From NCBI RefSeq assembly GCF_900215605.1, contig NZ_OBEL01000009.1, positions 1 to 64,000 of the forward strand: DNA of 64,000 nucleotides, read 5' to 3'. The first letter of the stretch is position 1. The number at the start of each line of letters is the position of its first letter. Below, one piece after another: positions 18,281 to 26,527 of this stretch. The translations under genes were made by a program, and so were the position numbers. This DNA comes from Cohaesibacter gelatinilyticus (GTDB lineage: Bacteria > Pseudomonadota > Alphaproteobacteria > Rhizobiales > Cohaesibacteraceae). Under the pieces are notes generated by a model. It ran no database searches. It had not been told where the DNA came from and saw only the letters and a program-made list of their open reading frames with translations.

Positions 18281-19417
18281 TTATGCCAGTTTCTCGGTCA
18301 AGAAATCCTTCACGGCCACCGGATCAACACTTTTTTCGACATAGGATTGGCCAAGGCCGCGGGTCAGAATGAAGGTAAGATTACCACGAGAGACTTTCTT
18401 GTCCTGGGCAATGAAGTCCATCAGAAGCTCTGCGTTTGGCTTTTGTCCCGGAATTTCATCAATGCCTGTTGGTAGACCCACATCCTTCAGATGCGCAATT
18501 ACACGGTCGGTCACCGCAGGATCGCACAAGCCCAGGCGCACAGAAAATTCATGCGCCAGCACCATACCGATCGCAACGCCTTCCCCATGCACCAGACGCT
18601 CAGCGTCATATTCTGCCATGCCTTCCAGCGCATGACCAAATGTGTGACCCAGATTAAGCAGGGCGCGCTGACCATTTTCCAGCTCATCAGCCGCAACAAC
18701 GTCGGCTTTTGCCTGACAGGAGCGAGCGATGGCTTCTTCTCTCGCTGAGCCACCAGCAAACACATCCTGCCAGTTTGCCTCAAGCCATACAAAAAAATCA
18801 GGATCATTGATAAGGCCATATTTGGCCATTTCTGCATAGCCCGCAGCAAAATCACGACGCGGCAAGGTATCCAACACCGCCGTATCGGCCAGAACCAAGC
18901 TTGGCTGATGGAAAAGGCCAATCAAATTCTTGCCGTGGCCGCTATTGATGCCGGTCTTGCCACCGACAGAGCTATCGACCTGTGACAGCAATGTGGTTGG
19001 AATTTGCACAAAGCGCATGCCACGACGAATAATGCCAGCAACAAAGCCAGCCAGATCCCCAATAACACCGCCACCAAGCGCAATTACCAGATCGCCGCGT
19101 TCAAGGCGGGTATCCAAGACCGCATCACAAGCGAAGGTCAGACCATCATAGCTTTTGGTCTTCTCACCTGCAGGCAGTTCGATGGCATGATACTCGACGC
19201 CTGCCTTGGAGAGAGAGGCTTCAACTGTCTCCAGATGCAGACCGGCAACTGTGTTGTCCGTGATGATGGCTGCTTTGGCTCCAGGAAAGAGAGAGGTAAA
19301 CTTTTCACCAATCTTGGGCAGAAGATCGCGGCCAATTTCAATATCATAGCTGCGATCGGCCAGTTCTACGCGCACCAAGCGGCAATTTTCGGCTTCCGCC
19401 ACCGACCTATGAGACAT
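18281..19417 (-). CDS. aroB: 3-dehydroquinate synthase
   Basis: A 378-residue NAD-dependent enzyme that closes DAHP to 3-dehydroquinate, step two of the shikimate pathway, in the cytoplasm. It has the GGGVIGDLAGFVAGIIRRG nucleotide-binding segment, then QIPTTLLSQVDSSVGGKTGIN, and metal-ligand histidines in NLGHTFGHALE and LVHGEGVAIG. I chose the ATG at 19417 because AGGAAGAAG precedes it; the frame extends to 19489 without similarity. It sits between aroK (upstream, 74 bases) and the CorC/HlyC gene. Confidence 0.98.
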   Translation of the reverse strand: MSHRSVAEAENCRLVRVELADRSYDIEIGRDLLPKIGEKFTSLFPGAKAAIITDNTVAGLHLETVEASLSKAGVEYHAIELPAGEKTKSYDGLTFACDAVLDTRLERGDLVIALGGGVIGDLAGFVAGIIRRGMRFVQIPTTLLSQVDSSVGGKTGINSGHGKNLIGLFHQPSLVLADTAVLDTLPRRDFAAGYAEMAKYGLINDPDFFVWLEANWQDVFAGGSAREEAIARSCQAKADVVAADELENGQRALLNLGHTFGHALEGMAEYDAERLVHGEGVAIGMVLAHEFSVRLGLCDPAVTDRVIAHLKDVGLPTGIDEIPGQKPNAELLMDFIAQDKKVSRGNLTFILTRGLGQSYVEKSVDPVAVKDFLTEKLA

Positions 19418-19491
19418 TTCTTCTTCCTCAATCCTGGCAATCATATTATGCGCTTGATCCCATCCTTGGAAGATGGACCAATTTCGCAATA

Positions 19492-20076
19492 TTAAGACGG
19501 GTTGGCTTTCACATAGTCTTCCAAAGCATCGACCACAGCCCCCACAATGGCCTCATGTGGCACATCACGTGACATGACCGTCAGATCGGCCTCGGCATAA
19601 ACCGGATAACGCTCATCGATCAGACGATGCATTACCCCTTCCGGATCCGGATCTTGCAACAAAGGTCGATGAGACCGACGGCGAACCCGTTCCATCAAAA
19701 TATCAAACTCGGCCTTCAGCCACACAGAAACCCCGCGCCCCTTGACGGTCGACCGGGTTTCCTCATTCATCCAGGCTCCGCCGCCCGTGGCCAGAACATG
19801 GGTTCCTTGCTCCAGCAGGCGAGCAATGACTTTCTTCTCACCATCGCGAAAATGTGCTTCTCCATGCTGGGAGAAGATTTCAGCCACGCTCAAATTGGCA
19901 GCCGCTTCAATCTCGTGATCTGCATCACGGAAAGGGATGGACAATCTCTTGGCCAAGCGCCTGCCAATCGTGGTTTTGCCAGCTCCCATCAAACCAATCA
20001 GAATGATGGGGCGACCATTAAGGGCTTTCACCAAAGCAGCTTCCTGCTCCGAACCTGACAGCTTTTTAGACACCAC
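19492..20076 (-). CDS. aroK: Shikimate kinase
   Basis: A 194-residue kinase that phosphorylates shikimate to shikimate-3-phosphate. The Walker A motif GLMGAGKT is at residues 28-35. The shikimate-binding elements are FRDADHEIE and VLATGGGAW, and the adenine lid is RRRSHRPLL. Length and motifs are normal for AroK. It heads the aroK-aroB-corC order on the minus strand and is divergent from the small membrane-protein gene at 20279. Confidence 0.98.
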   Translation of the reverse strand: MVSKKLSGSEQEAALVKALNGRPIILIGLMGAGKTTIGRRLAKRLSIPFRDADHEIEAAANLSVAEIFSQHGEAHFRDGEKKVIARLLEQGTHVLATGGGAWMNEETRSTVKGRGVSVWLKAEFDILMERVRRRSHRPLLQDPDPEGVMHRLIDERYPVYAEADLTVMSRDVPHEAIVGAVVDALEDYVKANPS

Positions 20077-20278
20077 GCTGTTCTGTCCTTACCTTCAAAA
20101 ACAATCTCGCCCTCTCATTGGCTGGTTTGCAGCCCACCTGTCAAGCAAGCAATCGAACAGATTGCCTCCATTCAGCCAATCGAGAAGAAGGAAGAGGAAA
20201 AAAATGGCATTTTTAAATCAAAGGATGCTATGTAAAAGCTATTAACCTCAATTGATTTCGGTCCACAAGAGGGATGCA

Positions 20279-20419
20279 ATGCCATCTATTGTGAAATTTC
20301 TTCTCATCCTTTTGTTCCTTGCCGGTGCTGGATATGCGGGCATGTTTGCCCTTGCCAATTTTGTCGAACCGCAACCGAAGGAAATGACCATCCGCATTCC
20401 TGCCAAAGATCTGCGATGA
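20279..20419 (+). CDS. 46-residue single-span membrane protein
   Basis: A short frame starting at an ATG preceded by AGAGGGATG, so it has a ribosome-site-like sequence about seven bases upstream. The protein begins MPSIVKFLLILLFLAGAG, giving one hydrophobic helix at about residues 5-27, then a short polar tail with FVEPQPKEMTIRIPAKDLR. I do not know a function. It ends 56 bases before xerD on the same strand and could be cotranscribed. The proline-then-IRIPA tail after one helix looks like a real protein and not chance. Confidence 0.7.
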   Translation: MPSIVKFLLILLFLAGAGYAGMFALANFVEPQPKEMTIRIPAKDLR

Positions 20420-20475
20420 TAACATCCAACGATCCGTCATCAACCCCATAAACGGGCTTCCCAAAGAGACGTCTC

Positions 20476-21435
20476 TTGGCCAATTCTGATCTCAGGCTCA
20501 TCAAACTCTATCTCGATATGCTCAGTGCCGAACGCGGGGCGGCGTTGAATACACTGGATGCCTATCGACGAGATCTGGAAGATCTATCTGATTTCCTGTC
20601 CCGTCGGAAAAGCAATTTTGAACAGGCAAATTCGGATCATCTACGCGATTTTCTCGCAGATTTGAGTGTTCAAGGCATTGCCGCTTCCAGTGCAGCCAGA
20701 AAACTCTCTTCCCTTCGTCAACTCTTCCGCTTTCTCTATCGCGAAGGGATGCGTGAAGATGACCCCTCCACATCCTTGCAGGCTCCCAAACGTCACCGGC
20801 CCTTGCCCAAGATTCTGACCATTGAAGAAGTGGATCGACTGATTGAGGCTGCACGCTTCAATGCCAGTCTGGAAGGCCCGACGCCCAAACGCCAAATTCG
20901 CGCACTGCGTCACTATGTTTTGCTGGAAGTCCTTTATGCCACTGGTTTGCGGGTCTCCGAACTTGTTTCACTTCCTGCCGCTGCCGCTCATCAAGATGCG
21001 CAATTTCTCTCCGTTATCGGTAAAGGCAGCAAGGAACGATTGGTACCGCTCTCTGATCGGGCAAAGGATGCCATGATCCACTATCAGGCAATGCTCGCAT
21101 CCCAACTGAAAGCCAAGGGCACCACAGAGGACAAGAAGTGGCTCTTTCCATCCTTTGGCAAGAGCGGTCATTACACCCGTCAGGCCTTTGGTCGTGAGCT
21201 GAAAAGTCTCGCTGATGATGTCGGGCTGGACGCAAAATCCGTCTCACCTCATGTATTGCGCCATGCCTTTGCCAGCCATTTGCTGCAAAATGGTGCCAAT
21301 TTACGCATGCTGCAAAAACTGCTCGGCCATGCCGATATTTCCACCACTCAGATTTATACCCATGTCATGGATGAGAAGCTGCGCGAGCTGGTGGAACAGC
21401 ATCATCCACTGGCTTCAAAAGCACAAAAATCTTGA
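20476..21435 (+). CDS. xerD: Tyrosine recombinase XerD
   Basis: A 319-residue site-specific recombinase that resolves chromosome dimers at dif with XerC and FtsK. The N-terminal SAM-like core-binding domain is about residues 5-95. The catalytic set is R159 (TGLRVSEL), H259 and R262 (PHVLRHAFASHLL), H285 (LLGHADIST) and nucleophile Y294 (TQIYTH). It starts at a TTG at 20476. The position between aroK and accA matches the housekeeping XerD location in this order, and no integrated element is adjacent, so it is not a phage integrase. Confidence 0.96.
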   Translation: MANSDLRLIKLYLDMLSAERGAALNTLDAYRRDLEDLSDFLSRRKSNFEQANSDHLRDFLADLSVQGIAASSAARKLSSLRQLFRFLYREGMREDDPSTSLQAPKRHRPLPKILTIEEVDRLIEAARFNASLEGPTPKRQIRALRHYVLLEVLYATGLRVSELVSLPAAAAHQDAQFLSVIGKGSKERLVPLSDRAKDAMIHYQAMLASQLKAKGTTEDKKWLFPSFGKSGHYTRQAFGRELKSLADDVGLDAKSVSPHVLRHAFASHLLQNGANLRMLQKLLGHADISTTQIYTHVMDEKLRELVEQHHPLASKAQKS

Positions 21436-21650
21436 AGTGCCACAATTTCTACACAAATAAGGACAATGAGCCCCTTGATCCTGACTGACGCTTTAACTCT
21501 AACGGGCAAATACGACAGGATTGCTTGACACAGCGATGACAAAGGTTCAGGGTCGCGCCAATCTTGGCAAGCGCCCCGTTCATCACGAGACGCGCTACCG
21601 AAAAGCCCTGCAAGGGGGGCTAAAAAAGAGAGACATCGGACAAACCGACT

Positions 21651-22604
21651 ATGCATAGCTATCTGGAATTTGAAAAACCCGTTGCCGATCTCGAAGGCAA
21701 GGTACAGGAATTGCTCTCCATGCAAGAAAATGGGGAAGCGGTTGATGTAGGCGATGAAATCTCTCGCCTGCAGGCAAAAGCGCAAAGCGCCATGGTCGAT
21801 ATTTATGCCAATCTCACCCCTTGGCACAAAACCCAGATCGCACGTCATCCGGATCGTCCGCATTTCCGCGAATATGTCAATCAGCTGATCGAAGAATTCA
21901 CCCCCTTGGCTGGTGATCGCAAATTCGCCGATGACGAAGCCATTCAGGCTGGCTTTGGCCGCTTCGAAGGCAAACCCGTAGCCATCATGGGCCACGAAAA
22001 AGGCCATGATACCGAAAGCCGTCTGCGTCATAATTTTGGCATGGCTCGCCCGGAAGGCTATCGCAAAGCTGTTCGCATCATGGAATTGGCCGAACGCTTC
22101 AATTTGCCGCTCATTACATTCGTTGATACAGCAGGTGCATATCCCGGCATTGGCGCGGAAGAGCGCGGGCAGGCAGAAGCTATTGCACGCTCGACTGATG
22201 CTTGCCTTGCGATGAATACCCCCAATGTATCCTTGATCATTGGAGAAGGTGGTTCTGGTGGTGCAATTGCAATCGCTGCAGCCAACAAGGTCTTCATGCT
22301 TGAGCATGCCATCTATAGCGTGATCTCTCCGGAAGGTGCAGCCTCCATTCTGTGGCGCGATTCAACCCGTGCTCAGGACGCTGCCACATCCATGAAGATA
22401 ACCGCACAGGATCTGAAAGAATTCAAAGTCATCGATGATATCGTTGGTGAGCCTGTTGGTGGGGCCCATCGCAACCCGGAAAGCGTCATCGCACAAGCTG
22501 GCAGCTTGATTTCCAGCGCACTAGCCGAATATGAAGGCATGTCCGCTCAGGAAATCCGCAAGGCGCGGCGTGATCGTTTCCTGGCCATTGGCCGTACTTT
22601 GTAA
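21651..22604 (+). CDS. accA: Acetyl-CoA carboxylase carboxyltransferase subunit alpha
   Basis: A 317-residue subunit which, with AccD, transfers CO2 from carboxybiotin to acetyl-CoA to make malonyl-CoA, the first step of fatty-acid synthesis. It starts with the coiled ...YLEFEKPVADLEGKVQEL segment and has RHPDRPHFREYV, FVDTAGAYPGIGAEERGQAE and IGEGGSGGAIAI, all AccA hallmarks. Spacing and length are normal. A TTGACA box lies upstream near 21523. The gene ends before an intrinsic terminator. Confidence 0.98.
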   Translation: MHSYLEFEKPVADLEGKVQELLSMQENGEAVDVGDEISRLQAKAQSAMVDIYANLTPWHKTQIARHPDRPHFREYVNQLIEEFTPLAGDRKFADDEAIQAGFGRFEGKPVAIMGHEKGHDTESRLRHNFGMARPEGYRKAVRIMELAERFNLPLITFVDTAGAYPGIGAEERGQAEAIARSTDACLAMNTPNVSLIIGEGGSGGAIAIAAANKVFMLEHAIYSVISPEGAASILWRDSTRAQDAATSMKITAQDLKEFKVIDDIVGEPVGGAHRNPESVIAQAGSLISSALAEYEGMSAQEIRKARRDRFLAIGRTL

Positions 22605-22657
22605 AAAGCAAAAGATTGACTAAATGATCATCTTTCTGATGGATCATGACTACATAC

Positions 22658-22687
22658 AAAGGCGATGCAGTGCATCGCCTTTTTTGC
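22658..22687 (+). terminator. Intrinsic terminator of accA
   Basis: GGCGAT and ATCGCC arms, flanked by a short GC-rich loop, then six T residues, about 55 bases after the accA stop. Confidence 0.85.
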
Positions 22688-22871
22688 TTTCCAATCGCAA
22701 TTCTTCCGTAAAATCAAGGCTTAATGGCTGCCCTAATTTTGCCCTTACTGCCCACTATCACTGTGCGTTGGGTTGGGCACGGTAACAGACTGTCAATCTG
22801 TTTACGTTACGCTTCGTTAAGAATAAACTCGGCATCAAACCGGGCATGTAGATCAGTAAGCAGGCGAGTGA

Positions 22872-24080
22872 ATGCTTAAAAACCGCAAATGGCAAAGTTT
22901 AGCAACAACAGCATTGCTGTTGACCCTTGCAGCTTGTAACGCCGAACAATGGGGCGACAACAAGCATCTTCAGCCACTGAGCAGCAAGATCAAATCCGAG
23001 ATCAAGGATATTGGTTCCACCAAAAATGCGCCGCTCTATATCCGTATTTTCAAAAAAGAAGCGGTTCTGGAAGCTTGGAAACAGAAAAAAGATGGCACCT
23101 ATGCCCTGCTGAAGACCTATCCCATTTGCGCTTATTCTGGTGAGGTGGGTCCAAAGAAGAAGGAAGGTGACCGTCAGGCGCCGGAAGGCTTCTATGCCAT
23201 CACTCCTGGCCAGATGAATCCGAATTCCAGTTATTATCTCTCTTTCAATCTTGGCTATCCGAACAAGTTTGATCGCTCTTATGGCCGTACCGGCAAACAT
23301 TTGATGGTGCATGGTTCCTGCTCATCCCGTGGCTGCTATGCCATGGAAGATGAGCCAATTGCAGAAATTTACGCTTTGGGTCGTGAAGCCTTTGAAGGAG
23401 GGCAACGCTCTTTCAAGGTCCATGCCTTCCCGTTTCGCATGACACCAGAAAACATGGCCAAACATCGCAAGAGCGAACATTTCCCATTCTGGGTCAATTT
23501 GAAAAATGGCTATGACCATTTTCAGGTGACCAAGAAACCACCCAATGTGGAAGTCTGCAACCGTACCTATGTCTTCAACCCACAAGGCGGCGGAAGTTTC
23601 AACGCCCAGGGACCCTGCCCGGATTATACCATCGAACCAAGTTTGATGGCTGCCCTGCAGTCAAAGCGTTCGGCTGAGGAAATCCAGTTCCAGAAAGCCA
23701 TCAGGGCACTAGAAGAAAAAGCAGCTGAAAAACAAGCGGATGATCTGGAAACGATTGCGGATGCTCAACGCGATATTCTGACTCGGCGCAAGCGCATTTC
23801 TGAGGGCAAAAATCCCGATGGCTTCATTGCGGGCCTGATACAGGGAAATCCAACAACACCTGGATCAACTGCCCCTACAGTGGCCTCACAAGCTCCTGTT
23901 TCTGGCCAGGCTGTTCCAGCATCTGCTCAGACACCAGCTCAGCCAGGTGGCGTCAGCGGTTTCTTCGAATCCATCTCTTCAGGAATTTCCAATCCGTTCA
24001 AGAAGACACCACCCGCACCTGTGGCCACGCCTGCAGCAGAAGCCGTGACACTTCCTGCAACACCGAAGCCCAAAAGCTAG
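22872..24080 (+). CDS. Lipoprotein L,D-transpeptidase (YafK type)
   Basis: A 402-residue periplasmic enzyme. The lipobox LTLAAC gives lipidated Cys 22. The YkuD catalytic domain spans about residues 53-220, with the active-site motif HGSCSSRGC at 147-155; Cys 155 should be the nucleophile. The C-terminal region from about 270 has a charged helix (EKAAEKQADDLE) and a Pro/Ala/Thr-rich tail. YafK-type enzymes cut or form peptidoglycan links to lipoproteins or 3-3 crosslinks; which applies here is not visible. It is convergent with the RpiR gene 22 bases away. Confidence 0.9.
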   Translation: MLKNRKWQSLATTALLLTLAACNAEQWGDNKHLQPLSSKIKSEIKDIGSTKNAPLYIRIFKKEAVLEAWKQKKDGTYALLKTYPICAYSGEVGPKKKEGDRQAPEGFYAITPGQMNPNSSYYLSFNLGYPNKFDRSYGRTGKHLMVHGSCSSRGCYAMEDEPIAEIYALGREAFEGGQRSFKVHAFPFRMTPENMAKHRKSEHFPFWVNLKNGYDHFQVTKKPPNVEVCNRTYVFNPQGGGSFNAQGPCPDYTIEPSLMAALQSKRSAEEIQFQKAIRALEEKAAEKQADDLETIADAQRDILTRRKRISEGKNPDGFIAGLIQGNPTTPGSTAPTVASQAPVSGQAVPASAQTPAQPGGVSGFFESISSGISNPFKKTPPAPVATPAAEAVTLPATPKPKS

Positions 24081-24102
24081 CCACCGGTTACAATCCGACT
24101 GA

Positions 24103-25005
24103 TCAGACAAATTTGCGGAAAAGTCTTGTTTCATCAAACAAGGCTTCAAGCACCTGCATCCGATCCTTGGTATCTCCCCAGTTTTCGGTTTGCACTGCTG
24201 CAATCATGGTCTCGATTACGAACATTATGACCACCGAGCTATCCCATGCCGACGGCACTTCAATTCTGCAATTAAAACAATAATCTGCCACCTCGGAAAC
24301 CGGCGAACTCCATTGATCGGTGAACAGAATCACCTGAACACCGCGATCCCGCGCCATCTGCGCAAGTTTTCGGATATCACGCTCATAGCGACGAATATCG
24401 AAAATGACCAATACGTCGCCTTCTTTCATATTCAAAACATAATGCGGCCAGGCATTCGAGTTGGACGCAATCAATGTCACGTCCTGTCGGATCACTTGCA
24501 TATGGGTAAAAAAGTAATCTGCCAATGCTCGCGATATGCGTCCGCCCACTATGTGAACAGAACGTTTTGTATCTGCCAGAAGGTTGGCCGCATTATCAAA
24601 ATCATCGACGTCGATCTGAGCAAGGGTCTGGCGCATATTCTGCATTACAGAATCAGCGAAACGATTGAGTATATGCGTATCCGGTGCCGCCTCGCTCCAG
24701 CGATCATGCTTGGCAATCGGGTCCGAGATCTTGGCTTCCAGTTCGCTATGCAAGCAGGCCTGAAATTCGGGATATCCCTTGAAGCCCAGCTTCTGAACCA
24801 TCCGAGCGACAGTGGGTGTTGAGACCTTGGCATTCTCAGCCAGCGTCGTAATACTGCCAAGACCCGAAACCGGGTAATTTTCCAGCAAGCAATTTGCCAA
24901 CTGACGCTCAGCGCGGGTCAGGTCATCAAAATTATTACGCAGCAATTCCGCGATGGTTTTTGAGCGATCAGACAAAAGGCTCCTCGCTTTCCGAGTTGAT
25001 TCCAT
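24103..25005 (-). CDS. RpiR-family transcription regulator (HTH plus SIS domain)
   Basis: A 300-residue regulator. An N-terminal RpiR-type helix-turn-helix covers about residues 15-90 (TTLAENAKVSTPTVARMVQK is the recognition region). A C-terminal SIS sugar-isomerase-like sensing domain lies at about 130-265 (SVHIVGGRISRALADYFF; LVIFDIRRYERD). Such proteins sense phosphosugars or other small anionic ligands. It is divergent from the amidohydrolase-TRAP-ligase operon. The gap between them contains a perfect 20-base palindrome, so it most likely controls that operon. Confidence 0.93.
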   Translation of the reverse strand: MESTRKARSLLSDRSKTIAELLRNNFDDLTRAERQLANCLLENYPVSGLGSITTLAENAKVSTPTVARMVQKLGFKGYPEFQACLHSELEAKISDPIAKHDRWSEAAPDTHILNRFADSVMQNMRQTLAQIDVDDFDNAANLLADTKRSVHIVGGRISRALADYFFTHMQVIRQDVTLIASNSNAWPHYVLNMKEGDVLVIFDIRRYERDIRKLAQMARDRGVQVILFTDQWSSPVSEVADYCFNCRIEVPSAWDSSVVIMFVIETMIAAVQTENWGDTKDRMQVLEALFDETRLFRKFV

Positions 25006-25042
25006 TCAGCTAATTGTTACAGATTTTTGCAGCAAATCGCAA

Positions 25043-25062
25043 TCTGAAAAGATTTTTTCAGA
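25043..25062. promoter_or_regulatory. Perfect palindrome, candidate RpiR operator
   Basis: TCTGAAAA, spacer GATT, TTTTCAGA: eight-base arms with no mismatch, inside the 126-base divergent gap. It lies just upstream of a TTGACA box at 25070-25075. The TGAAA/TTTCA half-site type is common for RpiR-family proteins. Confidence 0.7.
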
Positions 25063-25069
25063 AACTCTA

Positions 25070-25096
25070 TTGACAAACAGATCCATCCTGAACAAT
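25070..25096 (+). promoter_or_regulatory. Candidate promoter of the catabolic operon
   Basis: TTGACA at 25070-25075 is a consensus -35 box. A weaker -10 candidate, AACAAT at 25091-25096, has a short 15-base spacer. The palindrome at 25043-25062 lies just upstream. Confidence 0.4.
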
Positions 25097-25131
25097 TCTT
25101 TACAAAAATCCAACAGGATCAGGGATCATCC

Positions 25132-25953
25132 GTGCCACATTCTGCTTCAAATCAGAACAAAATGACCGTCTTGCAGACCGGAGAGCCCTCCCCGGTGACA
25201 TTGATCCATGCGCAAGCAGCTGGCGACATCCTATTGATTTGCGAACATGCCTCAAATCATTTCCCGAAATCACTCGGCAGCCTGGGATTGAATGAGGAAG
25301 CAACCAGGAGCCATGTTGCCTGGGATCCGGGTGCATTGGGTGTGTCACTACACTTAAGCAAATTGCTGGATGCCAGCTTCATCCATCAGAATTACTCACG
25401 CCTCGTTTATGATTGCAATCGTCCACCAAGTGCTCACGATGCCATGCCAGCGCGTAGTGAAGTCTTCGATATTCCCGGCAATCATAATCTCTCACAAGAT
25501 GATAGAGATGCGCGTACCAATGCCATCTATCGTCCGTTTGAGACAGCACTCGCAGACTTCATCAAGGCGCGCAGAGAAGCGAGTCGTCCACCCTTCATCA
25601 TCACAATCCATTCCTTCACGCCCATCTATCACGGCAAGAAACGTGAGGTGGAATTGGGCATTCTTTTCGATCAGGACACCCGCCTTGCCAATGCTATTCT
25701 GCGATCAAGCACGGACGAAAACGATTTGATCATCCGTGCCAACGAACCATACAGTCCAACGGATGGCGTGACCCATACCCTTCAAACCCATGCCCTTCCC
25801 TTCGGCCTTCACAATGTGATGATCGAAATCCGCAATGATCTGATTGAAACAGAAGATCAGCAAAGGGCTATGGCTGAAAAATTATCCCGGCTGTTCACTG
25901 CAGCCATCGCCCAGATATCCGCGCAAGACGGATCCCGGACAACGGGGGCATAA
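25132..25953 (+). CDS. N-formylglutamate amidohydrolase-family hydrolase
   Basis: A 273-residue zinc-dependent hydrolase of the N-formylglutamate amidohydrolase family. The segments ICEHASNHFP, HVAWDPGALG, YSRLVYDCNRPP and HSFTPIYHG are the family pattern and hold the likely metal and carboxylate-binding residues. I chose the GTG at 25132 because AGGG lies about seven bases upstream; an ATG at 25162 is possible. Classic members free glutamate from N-formylglutamate in histidine breakdown, but no hut gene is nearby. Being first in an operon with a glutamine-synthetase-like ligase, it may instead hydrolyse a gamma-glutamyl amide. Confidence 0.88.
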   Translation: MPHSASNQNKMTVLQTGEPSPVTLIHAQAAGDILLICEHASNHFPKSLGSLGLNEEATRSHVAWDPGALGVSLHLSKLLDASFIHQNYSRLVYDCNRPPSAHDAMPARSEVFDIPGNHNLSQDDRDARTNAIYRPFETALADFIKARREASRPPFIITIHSFTPIYHGKKREVELGILFDQDTRLANAILRSSTDENDLIIRANEPYSPTDGVTHTLQTHALPFGLHNVMIEIRNDLIETEDQQRAMAEKLSRLFTAAIAQISAQDGSRTTGA

Positions 25954-25999
25954 CCAACATGCAATCCCGCAATCGCCACCTGCCAATGGGGAGCAGATC

Positions 26000-26527
26000 G
26001 TGCCAAATGCGATAACAGCCTTTGTCAGATATGTGAATGTGATGAACCGTCATGTCGGTACCATCGCTATGTATCTGATTTTTGTGATGATGGGAATTCT
26101 GCTCTATTCCTCCATCTCCAAGACTTTTTTCACACCTTCCATCTGGACGTTGGAAATGGCCCAGTTCGTCATGGTGGCCTACTATCTTTTGGGTGGTGGC
26201 TATTCCATGCAGCTCGATGCCCATGTTCGTATGGATCTGTTCTATGGCAGCTGGTCACCAAAGACCCGAATGCTAATGGACTGCTTCACTGTTCTACTGC
26301 TTATCTTCTATCTGTTCATGTTGCTCTATGGCGGCATTTCGTCCACCGAATATGCTCTCAAATATGGCGAGCAGAGCTATTCCGCCTGGGCTCCTCAAAT
26401 GGCTCCCATCAAAATCATCATGTGCATCGGTATCTTCCTGATGTTGCTACAGGCCATTGCAGCCTTCTTTCATGATCTTGGTCGTCTGCGCGGCGTGGAT
26501 ATTCTGACCGGGGAGGACATCGGATGA
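26000..26527 (+). CDS. TRAP transporter small permease DctQ
   Basis: A 175-residue membrane protein with four hydrophobic segments, the DctQ layout (residues about 20-40, 50-70, 95-115, 140-160). I chose the GTG at 26000 because GGGGAG sits seven bases before it; upstream residues in this frame overlap the amidohydrolase gene and look non-coding. It supports the large permease in sodium-driven uptake of small organic anions or zwitterions. It overlaps dctM by four bases (ATGA) and follows the amidohydrolase in the same operon. Confidence 0.92.
   Translation: MPNAITAFVRYVNVMNRHVGTIAMYLIFVMMGILLYSSISKTFFTPSIWTLEMAQFVMVAYYLLGGGYSMQLDAHVRMDLFYGSWSPKTRMLMDCFTVLLLIFYLFMLLYGGISSTEYALKYGEQSYSAWAPQMAPIKIIMCIGIFLMLLQAIAAFFHDLGRLRGVDILTGEDIG

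Noticed and set aside
20476-21435. Possible phage or island integrase
   Set aside because: The tyrosine recombinase has the housekeeping XerD length and motifs and the normal Rhizobiales neighbours; no attachment site or phage gene is near.
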